The position numbers were made by a program, and so were the translations under genes. Under the pieces are notes generated by a model that saw only the letters and a program-made list of their open reading frames with translations, made no database searches and had not been told where the DNA came from. Of a DNA stretch of 64,000 bases, positions 18,474-27,237 are shown in pieces; the first letter of the stretch is position 1, and each line of letters begins with the position of its first letter. The stretch is from positions 1-64,000 of the forward strand of contig NZ_JAHLPS010000014.1 of NCBI RefSeq assembly GCF_018918055.1. The letters are read 5' to 3'. The DNA comes from Caproiciproducens sp. MSJ-32. GTDB taxonomy: Bacteria > Bacillota > Clostridia > Clostridiales > Clostridiaceae.

Positions 18474-18702
18474 CAGTTAGGAGTTAGGAGTTGAAACTCA
18501 GTTAGGAGTTAGGAGTGTGGAGTTTGGAGTTAGTAGTTAGGAGTTGGGAGTGTGGAGTTAGGAGTTTGGAGTTAGGAGTGTGGAGTTAGGAGTGTGGAGT
18601 TAGGAGTTGGGAGTGTGGAGTTAGGAGTGTGGAGTTAGGAGTTTGGAGTTAGGAGTTAGGAGTTAGGAGTTAGGAGTTAGGAGTGTGGAGTTAGGAGTGT
18701 GG
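18474..18702. repeat. Long heptamer array (GTTAGGA/GTGTGGA type)
   Basis: About 30 abutting 7-base words, mainly GTTAGGA and GTGTGGA with GTTTGGA, GTTGGGA and GTTAGTA variants, all in the same orientation apart from a short GAAACTCA interruption near 18495. There are no unique spacers, so it is not a CRISPR array. The stretch 18463-18827 holds only this array, a weak A/T hairpin near 18717 and the promoter region of the next gene. Similar words recur at 32658, 56455 and 61130. Confidence 0.9.
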
Positions 18703-18827
18703 AATTGATTAATTGAAAATCCCCTAGTAATGAGGTTTTTTTATTAGTTAATATTACAATTTATATATTTATTTACTTTTATTGGTGTATAATATTATAT
18801 AAAAAACAAGATTATTGTAGGGGCTAT

Positions 18828-19004
18828 ATGATTTTAAGAAATAAGAAGGGGAAGGAACTTATTATAGCTAATGATGAAGAATTTATATACTATAAAATGA
18901 GCGAAATTGATAAAATTAATTTAAGAGAAAATAATAATAAAATATATTGCAATATTGTCCCTAGTGGCTTAAAAATAGAAATGAGGATTAAAGAAAGGAA
19001 ATAA
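18828..19004 (+). CDS. Small hypothetical protein (58 aa) before sdaAB
   Basis: ATG 18828 opens a 58-codon frame ending TAA 19002-19004, three bases before the sdaAB start. The product is hydrophilic and charged, beginning MILRNKKGKELIIANDEEF and ending KIEMRIKERK; no membrane segment or known motif is seen. A weak ribosome site (AGGGGC) precedes the ATG. Its tight spacing to sdaAB and codon use like its neighbours support a real gene in the serine dehydratase operon. Function unknown. Confidence 0.6.
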   Translation: MILRNKKGKELIIANDEEFIYYKMSEIDKINLRENNNKIYCNIVPSGLKIEMRIKERK

Positions 19005-19007
19005 AAT

Positions 19008-19688
19008 ATGTCTGGATTAGGAGTTTTTGATATTATAGGTCCTATAATGGTTGGTCCATCTTCTTCACATACTGCAGGGGCTGCTAGATTAGCAAAGGTT
19101 GCTAGGGCAATTGCAGGCTGTGAAGTAAAGGAAGTAACTTTTTTATTGCATGGTTCCTTTGCTAAAACCTATAAAGGTCATGGAACGGATAGGGCCTTGG
19201 CAGCAGGAATATTAGGGATGAATCCTTCTGATGATAGATTAAGAGATTCATTGAAAATTGCCAGGGAAAAGGGAGTAAATATTATCTTTAAGGAAGAGGA
19301 TTTAGGAGATTGTCATCCAAATACAGTTAAGTTTTTAATTAAATGTGCCAATAATAAAAGCTGCGAAATAGTTGGAAGTTCAATTGGTGGAGGAAATATT
19401 GAAATAGTTGAAATTAACGGAAGTAAGGTTCATTTTACTGGTAGTTATGACACTATTATAACGACTCATAGAGATATTCCGGGTACAGTAGCAAAGGTAA
19501 CAAATATCTTATATTCAAGCGCAATTAATATAGCTTTTATGAATTTAGAGAGAAAGCAAAAAGGTAAAATTGCTACTATGACTTTTGAATTAGACAGTAA
19601 AGTGGATAAGACTTTAATTGAAAAAATAAAAAAAGTAGAAGGAATAGAGAAGGTTATACTAATAGAAAAGGTAGAGGATGGAGAATAA
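19008..19688 (+). CDS. sdaAB: L-serine dehydratase, beta subunit
   Basis: One half of the iron-sulfur L-serine ammonia-lyase, which converts serine to pyruvate and ammonia. The 226-residue protein starts with the family motif FDIIGPIMVGPSSSHTAGA and contains FAKTYKGHGTDRALAAGI near 50; the last 75 residues (from about 148) form an ACT domain (TTHRDIPGTVAKVTNIL). It precedes the alpha subunit by three bases, as is normal in Gram-positive bacteria. ATG 19008 follows AAAGGAAATAAAAT. Confidence 0.93.
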   Translation: MSGLGVFDIIGPIMVGPSSSHTAGAARLAKVARAIAGCEVKEVTFLLHGSFAKTYKGHGTDRALAAGILGMNPSDDRLRDSLKIAREKGVNIIFKEEDLGDCHPNTVKFLIKCANNKSCEIVGSSIGGGNIEIVEINGSKVHFTGSYDTIITTHRDIPGTVAKVTNILYSSAINIAFMNLERKQKGKIATMTFELDSKVDKTLIEKIKKVEGIEKVILIEKVEDGE

Positions 19689-19691
19689 GGT

Positions 19692-20570
19692 ATGGATATA
19701 GCAAAGTCTGGTGAAGAACTTATAAAAATATGTAAGGAAAATTCAATATCCTTAAGCGAATATGCTATTTTAAGGGAAATGGAAGATAATGAATTATCCA
19801 GGGAAGAAGTTATTTCAAAAATGAAGAAAGTGCTGGAGGTCATGAAAAATAGTTCCAGGGAAGCAAGAGAAAGAGAAGTTTTTTCTGTAAGCGGCTTAAT
19901 AGGTGGAGATGCTTATAAAATACAGAAATACTTAGAAAGTGGAAAATCCTTAACAGGTGATACTATGCTTCTTGCTATGGCAATGGCTTTATCATCTTCG
20001 GAAGTAAATGCTTCCATGGGAAAAATAGTGGCTTGCCCTACTGCTGGATCTTGTGGAATATTGCCAGCAGCAATATTAACAGCAGGGGAAAAACTATCTA
20101 AAAAGGATGATGAACTTATAAAGGCCTTATTTGCAGCAGCTGCAGTTGGAATGATAATAGGAAGAAATGCAACCTTTGCAGGAGCAGAGGGTGGTTGTCA
20201 GGCTGAATGTGGTTCTGCAGCTGCAATGGCAGCAGCAGCTATTGTAGAAATGATGGGTGGAAGTCCTAAAATGTCCTTAGATGCAGGAGCAATTGTATTT
20301 AAAAATATTTTAGGCTTAGTATGTGATCCTGTGGCAGGTTTGGTAGAGGTTCCTTGTGCAAAAAGAAATGTAGGAGGGGCAATAAATGCCCTTTGTATAG
20401 CTGATTTAGTTATGGCTGGAGTTGAATCAAAAATTCCTTTTGATGATGCAGTTGCAGCCATGTATAAGGTTGGTAGAAATCTTCCTGCATCCTTAAGAGA
20501 AACAGGAGAAGGCGGAGTTGCAGTGACAAAAACAGGAATAGAATTAAGAAAAAAAGTCTTTGGCAGCTAA
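19692..20570 (+). CDS. sdaAA: L-serine dehydratase, alpha (iron-sulfur) subunit
   Basis: Catalytic partner of SdaAB. The 292-residue protein contains CPTAGSCGILPA near 116, the AGAEGGCQAECGSA segment near 160-173 and the VCDPVAGLVEVPC motif near 215; cysteines in these segments bind the oxygen-sensitive 4Fe-4S cluster in the family. The start at ATG 19692 is three bases after sdaAB. The stop codon lies in the loop of a terminator hairpin. The pathway role is serine catabolism to pyruvate. Confidence 0.93.
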   Translation: MDIAKSGEELIKICKENSISLSEYAILREMEDNELSREEVISKMKKVLEVMKNSSREAREREVFSVSGLIGGDAYKIQKYLESGKSLTGDTMLLAMAMALSSSEVNASMGKIVACPTAGSCGILPAAILTAGEKLSKKDDELIKALFAAAAVGMIIGRNATFAGAEGGCQAECGSAAAMAAAAIVEMMGGSPKMSLDAGAIVFKNILGLVCDPVAGLVEVPCAKRNVGGAINALCIADLVMAGVESKIPFDDAVAAMYKVGRNLPASLRETGEGGVAVTKTGIELRKKVFGS

Positions 20571-20588
20571 TAGCCAAAGACTTTTTTT
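20551..20588 (+). terminator. Terminator overlapping the sdaAA stop
   Basis: AAAAAGTCTTTGGC (20551-20564) and GCCAAAGACTTTTTTT (20573-20588) pair perfectly with the sdaAA stop codon (20568-20570) in the loop. Confidence 0.9.
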
Positions 20589-20632
20589 ATGGATAATTGA
20601 CATAGGCTAATAGACAATTTAGGAAGAATTAT

Positions 20633-20660
20633 AAAAGATTGATAAGCAATCTTTATTAGT
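20633..20660. repeat. AAAGATTG/CAATCTTT hairpin element
   Basis: AAAAGATTG-ATAAG-CAATCTTTATTAGT, followed by GTGTGCA, the same junction as the element at 63560. It is a short copy of the dispersed family, within the otherwise featureless stretch between sdaAA and the azoreductase gene. Confidence 0.7.
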
Positions 20661-20797
20661 GTGCATAAAAAAATTAATACTTGTAAAAATAAGTTATATA
20701 GTGTATCCTTTTATTAAAAGATATTGATAATAGAAATCAATTAATATTAATTATTGATAAGATGACAAATCAAAATTATTAAATTTGGAGGGTAAAA

Positions 20798-21403
20798 ATG
20801 AGTAAGGTATTATATATAAAAGCAAACATAAAGCCAGAAGGTGAATCAAGAACTTTTAAAATTTCTGATGCTTTCATTGAGGAATATAAAAAATTAAATC
20901 CTCAAGACGAAGTAACAGTATTAGATTTATATAAGGAAAATATTGATTTCCTAAGACCAGAAGATTTAGGAACAATATTTGGACCTAAAACAGAAGAAAG
21001 CAGAAATCATCCGATTTTAAAATATGCTTATCAAATGGTAGAAGCTGATAAGATTATTATAGCTGCACCTATGTGGAATTTAGGAAATCCTGCTATAGTT
21101 AAGGCATATTTTGATTACGTATGTGTAAGCGGAATTACTTTTAAATATACAGAAAATGGTCCTGTTGGCTTATGCAAAGCTGAAAAGGCTCTTATAGTTG
21201 CAGGAAGAGGAGGAGATTATTCAAGTCCTCAAGGAGCTGCCTTTGAAATGGGAGAAAGATATTTAAGAACAATTTTAACATTTTTTGGCGTTAAAGATAT
21301 AAAAGCAATTACTGCTGAAAAATTAGACGTTCAAGGAATGGATGTAAATGCAATATTAAATGAAGCAATTGAAAAGGCGAAAACTTTAGCTAAAGAATTT
21401 TAA
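20798..21403 (+). CDS. azoR: FMN-dependent NADH-azoreductase family flavoprotein
   Basis: A 201-residue flavodoxin-fold oxidoreductase of the AzoR/quinone reductase family, expected to be a cytoplasmic FMN dimer reducing quinones and azo compounds with NADH. Visible are the FMN phosphate loop region VLYIKANIKPEGESRTFKIS (residues 4-23, less glycine-rich than in flavodoxins), the PMWNLGNPAIVKAYFDYV segment near 98 and the second loop AGRGGDYSS near 141. ATG 20798 follows TTGGAGGGTAAAA. The natural substrate cannot be assigned. Confidence 0.85.
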   Translation: MSKVLYIKANIKPEGESRTFKISDAFIEEYKKLNPQDEVTVLDLYKENIDFLRPEDLGTIFGPKTEESRNHPILKYAYQMVEADKIIIAAPMWNLGNPAIVKAYFDYVCVSGITFKYTENGPVGLCKAEKALIVAGRGGDYSSPQGAAFEMGERYLRTILTFFGVKDIKAITAEKLDVQGMDVNAILNEAIEKAKTLAKEF

Positions 21404-21515
21404 AATTAGATAGAAAATGAAGAAATAATGCATTTCTATCACCAGTATAGGAAATATTATCAGTGAATACTTAATAAAAAAACGCAAATAATAATTTCGA
21501 AGGTGGTGATAAGGG

Positions 21516-21674
21516 ATGCACAAGAATCCAAGCATTAAATGTACAGTAAATGAGTGCAAATATCATGCACAAGCAGAAAATTACTGTAGTTTAGATGGTA
21601 TTCAAATTGGAAAACATGAAAATCGTGCAACTACTCCAGAATGCACAGACTGTAATTCCTTTGAATTAAAGTAA
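21516..21674 (+). CDS. DUF1540 small cysteine-rich protein (52 aa)
   Basis: A 52-residue protein with six cysteines: SIKCTVNECKYHAQ, NYCSLDGIQIG and PECTDCNSFE. This CxxxxC...C...CxxC pattern is the DUF1540 core, a probable small metal-binding or disulfide unit found in many clostridia. ATG 21516 follows GGTGGTGATAAGGG. It is monocistronic with a strong terminator behind it. Function unknown. Confidence 0.82.
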   Translation: MHKNPSIKCTVNECKYHAQAENYCSLDGIQIGKHENRATTPECTDCNSFELK

Positions 21675-21703
21675 TTACAGTAAGTTTACAGTAAAATAAG
21701 GGA

Positions 21704-21733
21704 AATAGGGATAGCTAAGCTATCCCTATTTTT
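21704..21733 (+). terminator. Terminator after the DUF1540 gene
   Basis: AATAGGGATAGC, loop TAA, GCTATCCCTATT with T-run. Perfect 12-pair stem. Confidence 0.9.
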
Positions 21734-21849
21734 CTAAACAAATTTAACTACTATTACCCTTCTTCTACTATATAAAATGAATAATAAAAGATAGAAAGAT
21801 AAAAAATAAAATAGTTAATAGCTAATTGTAAAGCGAAAGTAGGGGTAGT

Positions 21850-22947
21850 ATGGAAGAATTAGAGAGAATATTTATACAAATGACCAGGATTAGCATTAGC
21901 AGATATATAATATCAATGATTATAATTTTCTTTGCTTCCTTAATTAATAAGTATATTATTTCTAATATTTTTAAATATATAGTTAAAATAGTTGAAAAAA
22001 CAAAAAATTTTGCTGATGACAGCCTTGTTAAAGCTTTAGAAAAACCATTAAAATTATTTATATTTTTAAAGGCTGCTCATATATCTTTACATATAATAGA
22101 ATATGAAAAAATAGATATTGCCAAGATTTCCTTAGATAGACTTGGAAAGATGATAATAGTCATAGTTGTATGCTGCTTTTTATATAATCTAACCTTGGAA
22201 AATTCTTTATTATATAAGAATATTGGAAAAAATAATGCTAACAATACAATAGCCTTTCCATTTTTATCTATAGTATTTAGGCTGCTAATAATTATTGTGG
22301 GTGTTAGCTGCATTGCAAAGGAATTTGGCTTTTCAGGTTTTATCACTGGACTTGGAATAAGTGGAGTTGCCTTTGCCTTAATGGCTCAAGATACATTTTC
22401 AAATCTTTTTGGCGGGGTGATTATTGCTTTAGACAGGCCTTTTGCAATAGGAGACTGGATCAAAACAGAAGAGGTTGAAGGAATAGTAGAGGAAATAACC
22501 TTTAGAAGTACAAAAATTAGAACCTTCTCCAAGGCAATTGCTACAGTACCTAATTCGAAACTTGCTAATGATAAAATATTTAATTTTTCTCAAAGAAAAG
22601 TAATGAAGATAAGTTATAAGTTTATAATAAAGCCCAATATTGAAATTGAAAAAATAGAAAAGGCAGTAAATGCAATTGAAGAGTATTTAAATATTAAGGA
22701 AAAAATTAGTAAAGAAATGATAATTGTAAGCTTTAATGAATTTTCAATATATGGATATGGAATATTCATTTTTTTTTATACCACTGAAATGAATTATTAT
22801 AAATATGAAAAGCTTAAGCAAGAAATTAATTTAGATATTCTTAAAATATTAAGGGACTTAGAAATTGAGTTAATGTTTATAAATTTTAACATAGAAAATG
22901 AGATTACAGAATTAAATAAGAGTGAGTCTTTAGAAAAGTCTAAATAA
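21850..22947 (+). CDS. MscS-family mechanosensitive ion channel
   Basis: A 365-residue membrane protein. Four hydrophobic segments (about 15-40, 65-90, 97-115 and 135-155) precede the pore helix and beta domain, where the family signature GFSGFITGLGISGVAFALM (about 159-177), AQDTFSNLFGG and RPFAIGDWI are clear. It should open on membrane tension and release solutes during osmotic downshock. The C-terminal domain (from about 250) is typical. ATG 21850 follows a weak AGGGGTAGT ribosome site. The MoeA-like gene follows after 52 bases with no obvious terminator. Confidence 0.9.
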   Translation: MEELERIFIQMTRISISRYIISMIIIFFASLINKYIISNIFKYIVKIVEKTKNFADDSLVKALEKPLKLFIFLKAAHISLHIIEYEKIDIAKISLDRLGKMIIVIVVCCFLYNLTLENSLLYKNIGKNNANNTIAFPFLSIVFRLLIIIVGVSCIAKEFGFSGFITGLGISGVAFALMAQDTFSNLFGGVIIALDRPFAIGDWIKTEEVEGIVEEITFRSTKIRTFSKAIATVPNSKLANDKIFNFSQRKVMKISYKFIIKPNIEIEKIEKAVNAIEEYLNIKEKISKEMIIVSFNEFSIYGYGIFIFFYTTEMNYYKYEKLKQEINLDILKILRDLEIELMFINFNIENEITELNKSESLEKSK

Positions 22948-22999
22948 ATTATATACTATAATAAAGTTGAAAAATTAATAATAGCAAAGGATTGGTAAT

Positions 23000-23986
23000 A
23001 TGAAGATAATTAATGTTAAAGATGCAGTAGGAGTTGCCCTTTGTCATGATATAACTAAAATAGTGCCAGGAGAATTTAAGGGAGTTGCATTTAAGAAAGG
23101 ACATATAATTAGGGAAGAAGATATAGAAGAGCTGCTTTCCTTGGGAAAGGATCATATTTATATTTGGGAAGACAATGAGGAGCTTATACATGAAAATGAG
23201 GCAGCAGAGGAGCTTTTTAATATGGCTTGCGGAGAAGGAACTGTAGCTGCTGAAGTTAAGGAAGGAAAGATAGAAATCTTTGCAAAGATAGATGGACTTT
23301 TAAAGATAGATGTGGAAAAGCTTATAGAATTAAATTCTATTGAGGAAATAGTTTTATCAACCATAAGAAATAATAGTGTAGTAAAAAAGGGAGATAAAAT
23401 AGCAGCTACAAAGGTTATTCCTTTAGCAATAAAAAAGGATAAATTAATTGAGGTAAGAAAGTTATTAAGGGAAAAGATAATTAAAGTAATTCCTATAAAG
23501 GCAAAAAAGATTGCAATTGTAACAACAGGAAGTGAAGTATATTATGGAAGAATAAAAGACGCATCAAAAGCTGCAATAAGCAAGAAAATAGAAAAATATA
23601 ATTGTGAAATAATAGGACAAAGTATTTTAGCAGACGATAAGGAGAAAATTAAAGAGGCTATTTACGAATGGATAGATAAGGGAGCAGAACTTGTATTATG
23701 TACAGGGGGGATGTCTGTTGATGCAGATGATGTTACTCCAAAGGCAATAGAAGAAGCTGCTGGAGAAATAATTTCTTATGGAACACCAATTTTTCCAGGT
23801 GCAATGTTTTTAGTTTCTTATAAAGGGGAAATTCCAATTTTAGGCTTACCAGGAGGAGTCATTTTTTCAAAATCAACAAGCTTTGATGTATTATTACCGA
23901 GAATTTTAGCAGGAGAAAAGTTAACTAAGAAAGAAATTGCAAAATATAGTCATGGAGGACTAGTAATTACAGATGAATACCTATAA
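23000..23986 (+). CDS. MoeA-like molybdopterin-binding protein
   Basis: A 328-residue protein whose C-terminal half is a MoaB/MogA-type molybdopterin-binding domain (IAIVTTGSEVYYGRI near 170, LVLCTGGMSVDADD near 230, PILGLPGGVIFSKSTSFD near 280). The N-terminal half has short MoeA-like segments. It is shorter than true MoeA (about 400 residues) and no other cofactor genes are nearby, so a role in molybdenum insertion is uncertain. The stop codon abuts a large repeat element: the last codons and the element share bases 23985-23986. Confidence 0.78.
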   Translation: MKIINVKDAVGVALCHDITKIVPGEFKGVAFKKGHIIREEDIEELLSLGKDHIYIWEDNEELIHENEAAEELFNMACGEGTVAAEVKEGKIEIFAKIDGLLKIDVEKLIELNSIEEIVLSTIRNNSVVKKGDKIAATKVIPLAIKKDKLIEVRKLLREKIIKVIPIKAKKIAIVTTGSEVYYGRIKDASKAAISKKIEKYNCEIIGQSILADDKEKIKEAIYEWIDKGAELVLCTGGMSVDADDVTPKAIEEAAGEIISYGTPIFPGAMFLVSYKGEIPILGLPGGVIFSKSTSFDVLLPRILAGEKLTKKEIAKYSHGGLVITDEYL

Positions 23987-24163
23987 AATATTGCGAAGCA
24001 ATCTTTTAGTTTACAGTTTATAATGTGCAGTTAGCAGTTAAGGAAGAAACTACTGCGTAGTTTCTAAAATTATATTTCTTATAATTCAGCTTAAGTTGAA
24101 TTATTTCCTCAACTGTACACTGTAAACTACACACTAATAAAGATTGTTTCGCAATCTTTATTA
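23985..24163. repeat. Composite inverted-repeat element of about 180 bp
   Basis: Outer arms are an AAATATTGC-GAA-GCAATCTTTT hairpin at left and AAAGATTG-TTTC-GCAATCTTT at right. Inside come 7-mers GTTTACA GTTTATA ATGTGCA GTTAGCA GTTAAGG (24009 onward) and, reversed, CCTCAAC TGTACAC TGTAAAC TACACAC. The centre has two small palindromes, GAAACTAC-TGC-GTAGTTTC (24047-24065) and AATTCAGCTTAAGTTGAATT. This is the most complete copy of the dispersed element. Confidence 0.8.
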
Positions 24164-24167
24164 ATTG

Positions 24168-24746
24168 TTAACTGATAAAAAGGTGCTCTATTAAGATTTT
24201 AATTCCAATTCCTATCAGAATAATTCCACCTAATATTTCTGAATATTTTTGAATGTAATTGCCTATTACTTTTCCAAAGGAAACTCCCAAGAAGCAGATA
24301 ATAAAAGTTGTAATTGATATTATTAATGAGGCTTGAATTATATTTATGCTTAAAAAGGCAAAGCTGATTCCAACAGCTAAGGCATCAATACTTGTTGCTA
24401 CTGAAAGCACAGTTAATTCCTTTAAATCTAACTTATCATCCTCTAAGGAGCATTCTAATTCTTCATTTTCCTTATTTTTAACACTTTCATAAATCATTTT
24501 ACAGCCTAAATATCCTAGTAGAAGAAAGGCTATCCAGTGATCTATAGATTTAATATAACTTTCAAAATAAATACCACAAAGCCAGCCCAATAGTGGCATT
24601 ATCCCTTGAAATAGTCCAAAAAATAAAGATATTATAAAAGACTTTTTAATAATATCCCTTCTTATACAAAAGCCTTTGGTTAATGATATTGCAAAGGCAT
24701 CCATTGATAGTCCAACACCTGTTAAGAAAAAGGTCAAAATACTCAT
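24168..24746 (-). CDS. mntP: Manganese efflux pump MntP
   Basis: A 192-residue protein with six hydrophobic helices arranged as two three-helix repeats. Each repeat starts with the conserved acidic motif: GLSMDAFAISLTKG (about residues 11-24) and TSIDALAVGISFAF (about 119-132). In relatives these aspartates carry Mn2+ out of the cell. A hydrophilic acidic loop (KENEELECSLEDD) separates the halves. ATG 24746 follows AAGGGAG; the frame is open upstream to 24803 but lacks a ribosome site there. No Mn riboswitch was recognised before it. Confidence 0.88.
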   Translation of the reverse strand: MSILTFFLTGVGLSMDAFAISLTKGFCIRRDIIKKSFIISLFFGLFQGIMPLLGWLCGIYFESYIKSIDHWIAFLLLGYLGCKMIYESVKNKENEELECSLEDDKLDLKELTVLSVATSIDALAVGISFAFLSINIIQASLIISITTFIICFLGVSFGKVIGNYIQKYSEILGGIILIGIGIKILIEHLFIS

Positions 24747-24948
24747 ATAAATAACTCCCTTGTTAATAATTATGTAATCTTTTATTAATTGATAATTAAT
24801 CATAATAATAGTATAATTAATAATAAATTATATGACTGAAGAAAAAAATTGAAGCTGTTTTGCAATTATTCAACAAATTATAGAAATTTTAATTTAAAAT
24901 AATTAGCTTCAAGGTCAACATTAATATTTTAAATTTAAGGAGAATAAT

Positions 24949-25902
24949 ATGCAATATGTTTTAGCATTTATATTAGCATTTATAATAGTATATTTATTAA
25001 CTCCGATTTTAATCAAATTTGCTTTTAAAATTGGTTTTACTGATAAACCTACTAAAAGAAAAAAACATAGTAAGGACACTCCTCTTACAGGTGGATTAGC
25101 TATGTATATAGCTTTTTTTATTACCTATTTTATTTTTTATGATTATTCCGACTTTTCTGTTAAACTATCTATATTTTTAGCTTCTACATTAATAATTGCT
25201 ATTGGCTTATTAGATGATTTTTATAAGACAAAGGGGAAGGAATTTCCTATCTATCCAAGGCTGATTATTCAACTTTTTTCTGCTTTTATTATTTATAAGG
25301 CAGGTATAATATTTAGAGGTTTTACTAACCCTTTAACAGAAATATATATAGAATTATCCCCAGTAATTCAATTAATATTAACAATTACTTGGATATTTGG
25401 CGTTACAACTGTGATTAATTGGTGTGATGGGATGGATGGCCTGGCAGGTGGCTTGTCCTGTATATCATCTATTACCTTTTTAGGAGCTGCAATAATATTG
25501 AGGCAAGAGGGGTCAATAGTACTTTCCTTGATGGTAGCAGCTATAACTTTAGGATTTTTAATTTATAACAAATATCCAGCAAAGGTATATATGGGAGATT
25601 CGGGAGCAAATTTTCTTGGTTTTATTTTAAGCATAATTGCTTTAGATGGAGCTTTTAAACAAGCTACCTTAATGAGTATTTTTATACCAATATTAGCTTT
25701 GGCAGTACCTATATTTGATAATATATTTGTAATAATAAAGAGATTTATTGATGGAAAACCAGTTTATCAAGCTGACAGAAGTCAAATACATTTTAGATTA
25801 CAGGCAAAAGGATTTTCACCAAAACAAGTAGTAATATACATAAATGCAGTAAGTCTAGCATTCAGCTTAATATCAATTGTATTATTGCTAATTAGAAATT
25901 AA
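24949..25902 (+). CDS. Polyprenyl-phosphate GlcNAc-1-phosphate transferase (TagO/WecA/MraY family)
   Basis: A 317-residue membrane protein with about ten hydrophobic helices. It transfers N-acetylhexosamine 1-phosphate from UDP-sugar to undecaprenyl phosphate, the start of wall teichoic acid or surface polysaccharide synthesis. Family motifs are PLTGGLAMY near 45, GLLDDFYKTKGKE near 84, NWCDGMDGLAGG near 155, YMGDSGANFLG near 211 and the cytoplasmic HFRLQAKGF near 280, in which HFR replaces the usual HHH-type start. The spacing of motifs is closer to TagO/WecA than to MraY. ATG 24949 follows AAGGAGAATAAT. Confidence 0.88.
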   Translation: MQYVLAFILAFIIVYLLTPILIKFAFKIGFTDKPTKRKKHSKDTPLTGGLAMYIAFFITYFIFYDYSDFSVKLSIFLASTLIIAIGLLDDFYKTKGKEFPIYPRLIIQLFSAFIIYKAGIIFRGFTNPLTEIYIELSPVIQLILTITWIFGVTTVINWCDGMDGLAGGLSCISSITFLGAAIILRQEGSIVLSLMVAAITLGFLIYNKYPAKVYMGDSGANFLGFILSIIALDGAFKQATLMSIFIPILALAVPIFDNIFVIIKRFIDGKPVYQADRSQIHFRLQAKGFSPKQVVIYINAVSLAFSLISIVLLLIRN

Positions 25903-25975
25903 TACAATAAATAATGTTGAAGCGGAATCAGTGAAGGTAAATTTTAATGATTAATTGAAAATAGGAGGTTTAGTT

Positions 25976-26437
25976 ATGGAAAAGGTAGAAAGTTTTGAAT
26001 TAGATCATAGAATTGTTAAGGCGCCATATATAAGAAAGTGCTGTGTGTTAAATGGAGAAATGGGAGACAAGGTTACTAAGTTTGATATTAGATTTTTACA
26101 ACCTAATAAAGAAGCTTTTGGAACAGCAGCAATGCATGGTTTAGAGCATCTACTAGCAAATTTTCTAAGAGAAAGTCTAACTGGAATTATAGATTTATCT
26201 CCAATGGGATGTAGAACTGGATTTTATTTAAGCATATGGGGAGATAGGGAAGCTTCAGAAATAAAGGAAGCCCTTGAAGACGCATTAAAGAAGGTATTAG
26301 AAGCTAGAGAAATTCCAGCAGCTAATGAAATTCAATGCGGAAATTATAGGGATTTATCTTTATTTGGGGCTAAGGAATATGCAAGGGAAGCTCTAGAAAA
26401 GGGATTTTCCTTAAATATTTATGGAGAAGATAAATAG
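25976..26437 (+). CDS. luxS: S-ribosylhomocysteine lyase (autoinducer-2 synthesis)
   Basis: Cleaves S-ribosylhomocysteine to homocysteine and DPD, the precursor of AI-2, within the activated methyl cycle. The 153-residue length is normal. The metal site is visible as HGLEHLLANFLR (HxxEH, about residues 53-57) and the later cysteine in IQCGNYRDLS; the N-terminus shows HRIVKAPYIRKC and GCRTGFYL. ATG 25976 follows TAGGAGGTTTAGTT; a TTG or ATT start upstream is not needed. It is monocistronic and ends in a strong terminator, just before the agr locus. Confidence 0.95.
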   Translation: MEKVESFELDHRIVKAPYIRKCCVLNGEMGDKVTKFDIRFLQPNKEAFGTAAMHGLEHLLANFLRESLTGIIDLSPMGCRTGFYLSIWGDREASEIKEALEDALKKVLEAREIPAANEIQCGNYRDLSLFGAKEYAREALEKGFSLNIYGEDK

Positions 26438-26449
26438 AATATTAAAAAC

Positions 26450-26495
26450 AAAAGGACTATATCTTTTAAATTATTTTAGATATAGTTCTTTTTTT
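26450..26495 (+). terminator. Terminator after luxS
   Basis: AAAGGACTATATCT (26451-26464) pairs with AGATATAGTTCTTT (26478-26491) followed by T residues. Confidence 0.88.
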
Positions 26496-26651
26496 ACAAA
26501 CTTGTATAAAATTTTTAATATAATTAAATAAAATATCATATAAATTTGTAAAATAATATGGAAAATATTGCTCTATAATGGTATAATGTAACAGTGGTAT
26601 TTTTGGAATAAGAATTTTGTAATTTATTTGAATGCTTTAAAAGGTGAATCT

Positions 26652-27206
26652 ATGTTAGAGGCAATAATTATCTCCTTAATTTTTTCTAAAATTAAAGGAT
26701 ATAAAATAAAGGGAATTTTTAAAAGTTGGACAATATATCCAGTATTAGCCTTAGAAGCTATATACTTATTTGCTCAAGTTAATATTTTTATGGGTAATTA
26801 TTTTATGATTAAATATGTAAATATATTGAAAACTATATATTTATGTTCCTATCTGCCCTTAATATTTTATTATGAAAAGTATGTACAAGCTATTATTGGT
26901 TCGATATTTATATTTCTTGGAGGATTTTTAAATGATATAGCCATAAGGGCAAATAATGGATTTATGCCTGTATTTCCAACCCTTTCCCGTATAACAGGCT
27001 ATATAGATATAAATGCCTTTGGCCAAATTGATAATATACATATTTTGGGAAATGAATCCACTAAGCTGAAGTTTTTAACAGATATATTTGATATAGGTTA
27101 TAGCGTACTTAGTTTAGGTGATATTTTTATGAGGCTATATGTTTTTATTATTATTTACAGTGTAATAAAAGAAATTAATAAAAAGCAAAATTTAATAAAA
27201 AGCTAA
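26652..27206 (+). CDS. DUF5317-type membrane protein, first gene of the agr locus
   Basis: A 184-residue protein with about four hydrophobic segments (roughly 1-18, 33-50, 62-90, 165-182) and a conserved soluble stretch, RANNGFMPVFPTLSR near 92 followed by STKLKFLTDIFDIG near 138, which is the DUF5317 signature. Start at ATG 26652, seven bases after AAAGGTGA. It is followed by a second membrane protein, agrB and agrD with short gaps, the same four-gene order I recall for the C. perfringens agr operon. Its role there is not established. Confidence 0.72.
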   Translation: MLEAIIISLIFSKIKGYKIKGIFKSWTIYPVLALEAIYLFAQVNIFMGNYFMIKYVNILKTIYLCSYLPLIFYYEKYVQAIIGSIFIFLGGFLNDIAIRANNGFMPVFPTLSRITGYIDINAFGQIDNIHILGNESTKLKFLTDIFDIGYSVLSLGDIFMRLYVFIIIYSVIKEINKKQNLIKS

Positions 27207-27237
27207 TCTGAATATTAGATTGCTTAGGAGGATTAAT

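Noticed and set aside
18474-18702. CRISPR-like array
   Set aside because: Units are 7 bases and abut each other; there are no unique spacers and no cas genes.
24747-24948. Manganese (yybP-ykoY) riboswitch before mntP
   Set aside because: None of the conserved loop sequences could be seen in this AT-rich gap.
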